Origin: Ottelia alismoides
Taxonomy: Eukaryota > Streptophyta > Magnoliopsida > Alismatales > Hydrocharitaceae
Direction: 5' to 3'
Length of the DNA: 64,000 nt
Assembly (NCBI GenBank): GCA_037367405.1
Contig: JAZKJV010002947.1
Location: 744,001-808,000 of the forward strand
Of the stretch, positions 57,680 through 64,000 are shown in pieces. Every line of letters starts with the position of its first letter. The first letter of the stretch is position 1. Under the pieces are notes generated by a model, which was given only the letters and a program-made list of their open reading frames with translations, did no database searches and was not told the origin of the DNA. A program made the translations under genes and the position numbers.

Positions 57680-58308
57680 TTTTGCACTTGAATAGTCCCA
57701 ATAGGCACCGTGTCATTGTTCGAGCGGAAGGTGATCTGCCTGGTGCCATAATTCACCACTACTTCGATTGTTCAAAGGAACGACTGTCCAAGGATTATCA
57801 GGATATGCAGAAGAGGATCCGAGGTGTCCATGTCTAGCATGATGAAGTCTGCAGGGAACTGCATTCCCTGAATGGTGAGGATAATGTCCTCCAAAATTCC
57901 TCTAGACTGCTTGATAAATATGTCTATGAACTGCATAATCATTCTTGTAGACTTGAGCAGTCCCATCCCAAATTCTTTCAGTAGTGAAGTGGGCATCAAG
58001 TTGATTGAGTATCCACTATCGACCAGAGTTCGGTCGAACTCTTGTTCGAACATCCGACATCTGAGTAGAGGAGCTCCCGTACCCTTCTTCTTGGTCGGGA
58101 GATTGCTACTTGTGTTGACTCTAATCGCGGTAAAAATATGCTTCACTTTTCTTTCTCTGGCCCTGCATGACTTTCTCTTTGAAGTACATTCTTCTTTCAA
58201 GGTTTTCTTGATTTTAGGCATGTACGTGATGTCTTTGAGCAAGGGCATTTCAAGCATAAGATTCTGAGTATTCTCAACAACATCAGGATCATACAAGGTT
58301 GATTTCAA
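57680..58308 (-). pseudogene. Element B aspartic protease
   Basis: The retroviral-type protease cuts the polyprotein. FDRTLVDSGYSINLMPTSLLKEFGMG carries the DSG active site (the family often shows DLGAS), followed by the flap-like RGILEDIILTIQGMQFPADFIMLDMDTSDPLLHILIILGQSFL. This is one of the longer open stretches of element B (178 codons), but it is isolated by frameshifts from gag and RT. 57,384-57,680 is degraded linker. Confidence 0.85.
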
Positions 58309-58439
58309 ATTTTTAATTTTTTTGTATTTCTTAAGGCATTCGAAAAAGGAATATTTACAAAATCAAAAGCAGTAGTAGAAATAGAGTTCTTACTTACATC
58401 AAAATTTGTGCCCACATCAAGCTGTACAAATAGACAACT

Positions 58440-60766
58440 AAAATGAGTAGGGTCATCCAAAATGGTGGGCATCCAAAATCTTCAGGCGTGGCTCAATCTG
58501 CTAGTACTAGATCAACTATAGGTGTGGTCTCCTCTAAGGGTGGTTGGCTGGTTCTTCAACAGATACTGCTGGTGCTATCTTTTTTTGGCATTTTTTTTTA
58601 TTTTTCTATTTTTTTGGCTTTTTATTGCTGGTGCTTCTCCTTCTTCATCTTCCCCACCTAGTCTGAATGTTGGATCGGCTGATGCAGAAGATGATTATTC
58701 ACCTGGCGAAGATTTATTCTTCCCCTTGCATGTGGTTGATGGATGCAAGGTCCTACTGATCCTAAGAGTGATCACATTAGATAAAAACAAATCAAGCATA
58801 TCTGGATCTGTTAGTCTGAGTGGAACATCACAAACTACCTGCTCTTTCTTCCTAGAGTTATTGGGGTTAGCCTTCACTTGTGTTGGAATGGAGGCCTTCC
58901 GTGGCGGTCAGGTCATCAAGTTTCTGGCTCATCTCTGCTAGGCTCTTTACTATCTTAGCCAGACAATCCAAGGTGAGATTCACAAGAGCAGCCTTGGATG
59001 GTTCAACGTGCTGGACATGCCGATACTGGGAATAGTGTGGAGGCTGTAAGTGGGAATATTGGCTTTGGTAGTTAGGAAAAGGGTGGTTATGTTGGTACTG
59101 CTGAGGAGGTTGGTGATATGGCACAATCGAATACTGTTGATTCTGTTGGTATGGACAGTACTAAGGTTGCTGGTACCACTTATGTCTCTAATTACCATGG
59201 AATGTGGAGACTGCATGTGGTACTATGGTTGATTTTGGACAAATCTTTCTCCTTGTTGTTGAGGGAACGAGCACTGTTGGTCCTTTTGATGTTGGCCTGG
59301 ACGGGCTGGTTGTGCATAGTTGGCCCATATGCCATTTACCTCTTGAATGAGTTGTGGAGGAGGGAAACATGGATATTGCATAGGTTGGGGCTCAGGCTGG
59401 TAGACTACCAGTTGTTGTGGCTGCAATAGAGATGTTGGTTCTGAGGCCTGCATGTAGTAGGCATGCTAGACCGCTGGCTAGGACTGTCTCTGCTGAGGAG
59501 GTTGTAGTGATGCTGGTTCCTTCAACTCAGCAGGAGTAGTAGCTGATGTAGACACAGAATTGCAGGATCTAATTGGGCTGACCAGCAACTGCAACTACTT
59601 GGTGATATGGTCCAACTTGTCCAGATTTTGTGTCCTCCGTTCGATCAAAGCAAGTTTCTTGAGGTCTTATGATCATTTCTCTATGATATCCACCTTGAGC
59701 AGGTGGCTCCCTATAATGTTCAAGTTGGAGCTTTTTTCAGTCTCCAGCTTATGTGAAGATGCCATATGAACTGGCTTTTGGAGAGTGTGGGGCCGGCGCT
59801 AATAGACAAGGGACAATGACAAGGCAGTCTCTCCTTCAGCCATCTCCTCAAAGATCTACCATATGATGTCATCATCCTTGTTGAATGTGAACCAACATAC
59901 GTAACATCCGCAAACTTGTGGCTCTCGACTGTAAGTCCCTCAAAGAAGTGTTGGACTAGGTTGGTCCTCATAATATCATTATGGAGACATTTCTCTTGCA
60001 ACTATATAAACCTCTCTCAATCCTCATGAATGGACTCATTGGTTGCTTGGTTGAAGATAGCGATGCAGGTCGCCCAAGGGGATAATACTTATGTAGAAAG
60101 GCAGACTTAAGTTCTTCTCATGTTGTGACGACCTTCCCCGAGTGGTTGATCCAATGAAGGGCCTTGTCCTAGAGACTAAATGGGAATGCTCTCATCTTAA
60201 CTACTCCTAGTGGTATGTTAGGTTAGTGCATTTTACCACAAATGCACCCGAACTATTGTAGATGGATATATGGTTCCTCATTTGCATTTTTGTGAAAGCT
60301 AGACAGGAGCACCCAGAGTTGAGGCTTCAACTAAAAATGTGTGTGGATCGTAGGGGTCTGAATCCACTCAGTGACTTGACATGCCCCAGGATTGTATGTC
60401 TCTTTGAGAGTTGGCTTGGGCTTCTCTTCTTTAGGCTCGTCTGTTGTGCCTGCACGACCTCCACTTGCTATTCCTTCTCCTCCTCCTCCTGGGTTATCTC
60501 TTCCTCTCCTAAATTCATTGAGCATGTCTTGGAAGGCAACCTAGGCCAATGCATGGTCGATGAGTAGCTACTGGATCGCCTGAATGGAGTTGAGAAGCTG
60601 GAATTCACGGCGTTCTAATCTGACTAGCATTGTTCCTGTTGTGGATGTGGTAGGTTTTGTGGTCCCTTCCCTTCTCCTTCGAGGGCCATCTCTATATCTA
60701 TTCCTGACTTTGAATTTGAGAGAATTTCTGGCTCCATATCGAACTCGTAATCTGCACATGAAATGA
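58440..60766 (-). pseudogene. Element B gag
   Basis: Right to left: a basic N-terminus with RYRDGPRRRREGTTKP (60,760-60,570), MLNEFRRGRDNPGGGGEG and LKETYNPGA (60,525-60,370), capsid text with LVQHFFEGLTVESHKFADVTY (about 59,960-59,890), then a Pro/Gln/His/Tyr-rich linker (59,480-58,990) and SKAALVNLTLDCLAKIVKSLAEMSQKLDDL (59,020-58,910). It differs from gag1/gag2 beyond point mutations, so it is another subfamily. No zinc knuckle seen. Many frameshifts. Confidence 0.8.
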
Positions 60767-62860
60767 TGCCCGGATTAGTTTGAATTGAAGCACAAGATGT
60801 ATATAATCGTTATGTGTTAAGGTCAACATAAAATTTCATTAAGGATGGCGAGATGTAAGGAGTGAATTCAATGGCCATCCAAAATGGGTAGAGTTTGAGA
60901 CAAGAGTGATCCCGGAATATTGGAGAAGACGGAGAGCCTAAAGATTTGTTCATGGAGTCCGAATCGGGTTCTCAGGAATCACCCCGAATTATTGGTGAGG
61001 GCAAGCATATGGAATCGATGTAGGTATCAACGGGGTCCTCACTAGGCCATCCATATGTCACCATCTCAAATGTCAAGAGGACATCGATATGAAGAAGTGA
61101 TGCAGAGGTCAAACAAGGAACAAAGGGAGTGCAAAATAATAGAAGCTTCCAAGTGAGCAGGGAGTCAATTGAGGAAAAATAGAAGAAAGTAAAAAAGGCA
61201 CAAATGCATGAATGATCTTTGAACCTTAATCTAATTCAAACGAACACAAGACAAGGATGGATTCACCCACTCAACACATGTGAAGCTGTAAGAGTTCGAC
61301 TATTTTTATCTTTTCAAATTTATTGTTATTTTCAGGCAATCTTATAACAAGTCCTTAACTACGCTAACCCTATAGGAGAGAGGGTGCTGCTAGAAAAGTA
61401 TCTTGTACTAGTCCTCCTCCTTTGTAACATGTAGTTTGCACTTTTGAGGTACTTTCAACCCTTCTTGGATCCCTACTCAACCAAAGAATAAGATAGTAAG
61501 TCAATAGGTGAAACCAATAGTTCGAACCTCGCTCACAACGGAATCACCCGTGAGCGTGCAAGGACCTACACGAATGCGATGAGACAGACACATGCATGAG
61601 GGCATGGCCTAGGCTCAATACTTCAGACCATAGATGTCCCACACAAGGCAGGAATACCGTGCACAACGAGGCCCTACTCGATCCCGTATGATAGAATCAC
61701 GAATACTTTGGTAATCCATGAGATACACAAGGCAATTACCGACTAGGTTTTTGGATCTAATTCTTAGTGGGTCGCACCTCACTCTGTCTGAAGTGTACAC
61801 AAAAATAATGTGGTCTTTATGAGCCCCAACAATGAATGATTCATTAAGAATTTTAATTAAGGTCAAGTTTATTTAGCAGTCCCTTTTTAAATTTTGGGGG
61901 TTTTTCAATTTTTTTGAGTATTTTTTGGAGCAAGCCACCTAAAGTTTTTTTATTTTTCCTTTGTGTCCTAAGTGATATAAACACAAGGGGAGAGGACAGA
62001 AAAGCCATGCAAGTCATCACTAGGGTGGAAATCTCGCCTTAGTGACTAGTGATGCATGTAAAGATAGAATTACTTATAGTACTTCCCAACTCTCTCTATG
62101 CTGGATGCAAGACATAATTGAAATATTTATATTTTATGGTGATATGCGTAGTCGCTATTATCGGGAAGAACCAAATGCTAATTATTCAGAAACGAGAACC
62201 AAAAATTGGGTCTCTGCATCGGTGTTTGCCACGACGGATCATGCAAGCGCTATATAGCACTTCTCTCGATGATCGATGTCAAGTCTAAATAATCACACTT
62301 AATTTTGCCAAAGTCCAAGCATGTATCACTATAAATGCATGCAATATAATTATGGATCTGGACCTAGATACCGAGTCAAGCAACATAATGTCTAAAAGCA
62401 CACTCACAGAAAACAAATAAAAACAAAGGTGGAAATCAATCACTTAAAATAAAATAAAGGCGATAAAACACAAAATACTGTGGTGAGGTCCTCATGTGAA
62501 CAAATACCTGGGCACTGGACCTCGCTAAGTGTGGCAGTTTCCAAATAGAAATTAATTTAAAAATAAAATGACACACTCTCTCACAAAAAATGAAAATAAA
62601 AGCTAAGGCGGGTTGCTCTTCTCCTCTCCTTGCTCCTTCTTCCTACTCTCTCATGGTTGGCTCACGAGCAAAGCCAACCTCCACTCAGCTCGGGTGTATC
62701 CACCTCCTAGGAGATAGCCCTCGTCAAGTGGTCCCTCGTGAGAAAGATCAACAAGAAACAAGGATTAAAACAATCAAATAATTATCAAAATAAGATAAGC
62801 AGAGATTAAAGAAAGAATAATGTGCAACTGTATATACAAAAATATGCTACAATCCGTTGC
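60767..62860 (-). other. Leader of element B
   Basis: About 2.1 kb between primer-binding site and gag. No credible coding region. A CT-rich stretch at 62,600-62,660 may be leader sequence. Confidence 0.6.
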
Positions 62861-62878
62861 TCTCCGATAACGGTGCCA
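62861..62878 (-). promoter_or_regulatory. tRNA-Asp primer-binding site of element B
   Basis: Reverse strand TGGCACCGTTATCGGAGA matches the plant tRNA-Asp primer site TGGCGCCGTTGCCGGGGA at 14 of 18 bases; all four differences are transitions. It lies 2 nt from the LTR end TTTCA. Confidence 0.85.
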
Positions 62879-62880
62879 TT

Positions 62881-64000
62881 TGAAATGATCGTTATAATTA
62901 GAGGGGAAGGTCATACGCTCCAAACAAGGTGCGAACGATGTTGTTGAGGTGACTCCTCCAAGAGACCAAGTGATTAAAACAACTATCAAGCCATACAATA
63001 TAGCCAAGCAAGAATAAATTGGTGTGAATCAAAATTTATTATAAATTGTACAAATAAATGTGTATGGTGACAAGCAGAGTAGGGTATCGAACACATTGAA
63101 CACATGGTGTAGCACTCAATATTATTTATAAATAAATAATATATAAAACAATATACGTATGAATGTATATATATATATATGCCATACTTAATCAAAGAAT
63201 GTGGGTTTTTAATTTTGTGTATTTTTTATTTTTTTTAATTTTTATTTCCTTTTTATATTTTTTTGATTTTAAATTTCTTTCTCATTTTAATTATATAATA
63301 TAAGAATATACAATATTATATATACAATATGAATTAATAAAATTATAAATATTACAATATTGTTTATAAATAAATAATATAGGTATAAATGTGTGTATAT
63401 ATATATGTGTGTGCAATACTAAATTAAAGAATGTGGGTTTTTAATTTTGTGTATTTTTTATTTTTAGTTTTATATATTTTATATATTTTTATTGTTTTTA
63501 ATATTTATTTCCTTTTTATATTTTTTGATTTTGAAGTTCTTTCTCTTTTTAATAATATAATATAAGAATATATAAGACTATATACACAATATGAATTAAT
63601 ACAATTATAAATACTACTACAAATAAATAAAAAGTGCAAATAAAATATTATGGGTTTTAAATATTTTCTACTAATTTTGTGATTTGTTTGATAATTTTGC
63701 TAATTTTTTATGTACTTTTGAAGTGAAAAATATCCCAAATCAGGGATTAAGTAAATAGACTGAATTGTTTTGGAATTTAAAAAAAGAAAATAAAGTCAAA
63801 CTTTTCAAAAATTATTTTTAGTTACTGATATATATGAAAAATAAAATTATATAATAGAAAATGATATTTTCATAATTGTTTTAGAATTTTTTATATTTTT
63901 ATAAAGGATTTTGGAGCTTTTTAATTTTTTTCTCAGTTTTTCTATTTTTATGGATTTTTTGTCCGAAGTTAGGAAATATAATAATAAATAAAATATATTT
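62881..64000 (-). mobile_element. 5' LTR of element B (partial, runs off the window)
   Basis: TGAAATGATCG beside the primer site fixes the LTR end. The next 1.1 kb matches the LTRs at 43,231 and 49,420 and adds a local duplication of the AT-rich segment (ATAAATAAATAAT...GTGGGTTTTTAATTTTG near 63,130-63,220 and again near 63,365-63,450). Confidence 0.85.

Noticed and set aside
57872..58267. A 131-codon forward frame
   Set aside because: It is the opposite strand of the element B protease.

Overview
This is nuclear DNA of a flowering plant, almost entirely made of nested and decayed retrotransposons, with one recognisable host gene. The evidence is Ty3/gypsy elements of the Athila type (integrase and gag signatures, very long LTRs, a tRNA-Asp-like primer-binding site), Ty1/copia fragments with a tRNA-Met primer site, a plant L1-type LINE, and a CLE signalling-peptide gene. 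I cannot name the species.

Layout. 1-7,586: 3' part of a forward Athila-like element (A): integrase with DD35E but broken, a non-coding 3' region with a hairpin array, a polypurine tract and a 3.8-kb LTR. 7,587-21,200: reverse-strand gag-only units (gag1, gag2) separated by LTRs of a second subfamily; a 3.76-kb solo LTR with target-site duplication sits inside gag2. 21,201-24,873: reverse pol remnant, a fragment of an unrelated long LTR (LTR-X) and part of an Athila-type LTR. 24,874-27,349: degraded LINE. 28,340-30,628: another LTR of the second subfamily. 30,629-33,500: mostly unassigned DNA. 33,520-38,404: forward copia pol, split by a 2.5-kb LTR-X insertion at 35,169-37,666. 39,480-39,873: reverse copia leader, primer site and short LTR. 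40,085-41,184: a two-exon CLE25/26-like gene, apparently intact. 41,985-53,914: an old tandem duplication, about 6 kb per unit, of flanking DNA plus an LTR plus the 3' internal end of element B. 52,610-64,000: element B itself on the reverse strand (3' region, pol, gag, leader, primer site, start of the 5' LTR).

Of the genes seen, only the CLE gene looks functional. All retroelement coding regions carry stops, frameshifts or lost catalytic residues. The LTRs are the most informative part of the window. They share paired W-box palindromes, paired G-box palindromes, a fixed-position purine box about 250 bp from the LTR start and GC-rich transcribed islands with splice-site-like sequences. Element boundaries outside the clearly defined LTR ends are approximate, and all homology was judged by eye.
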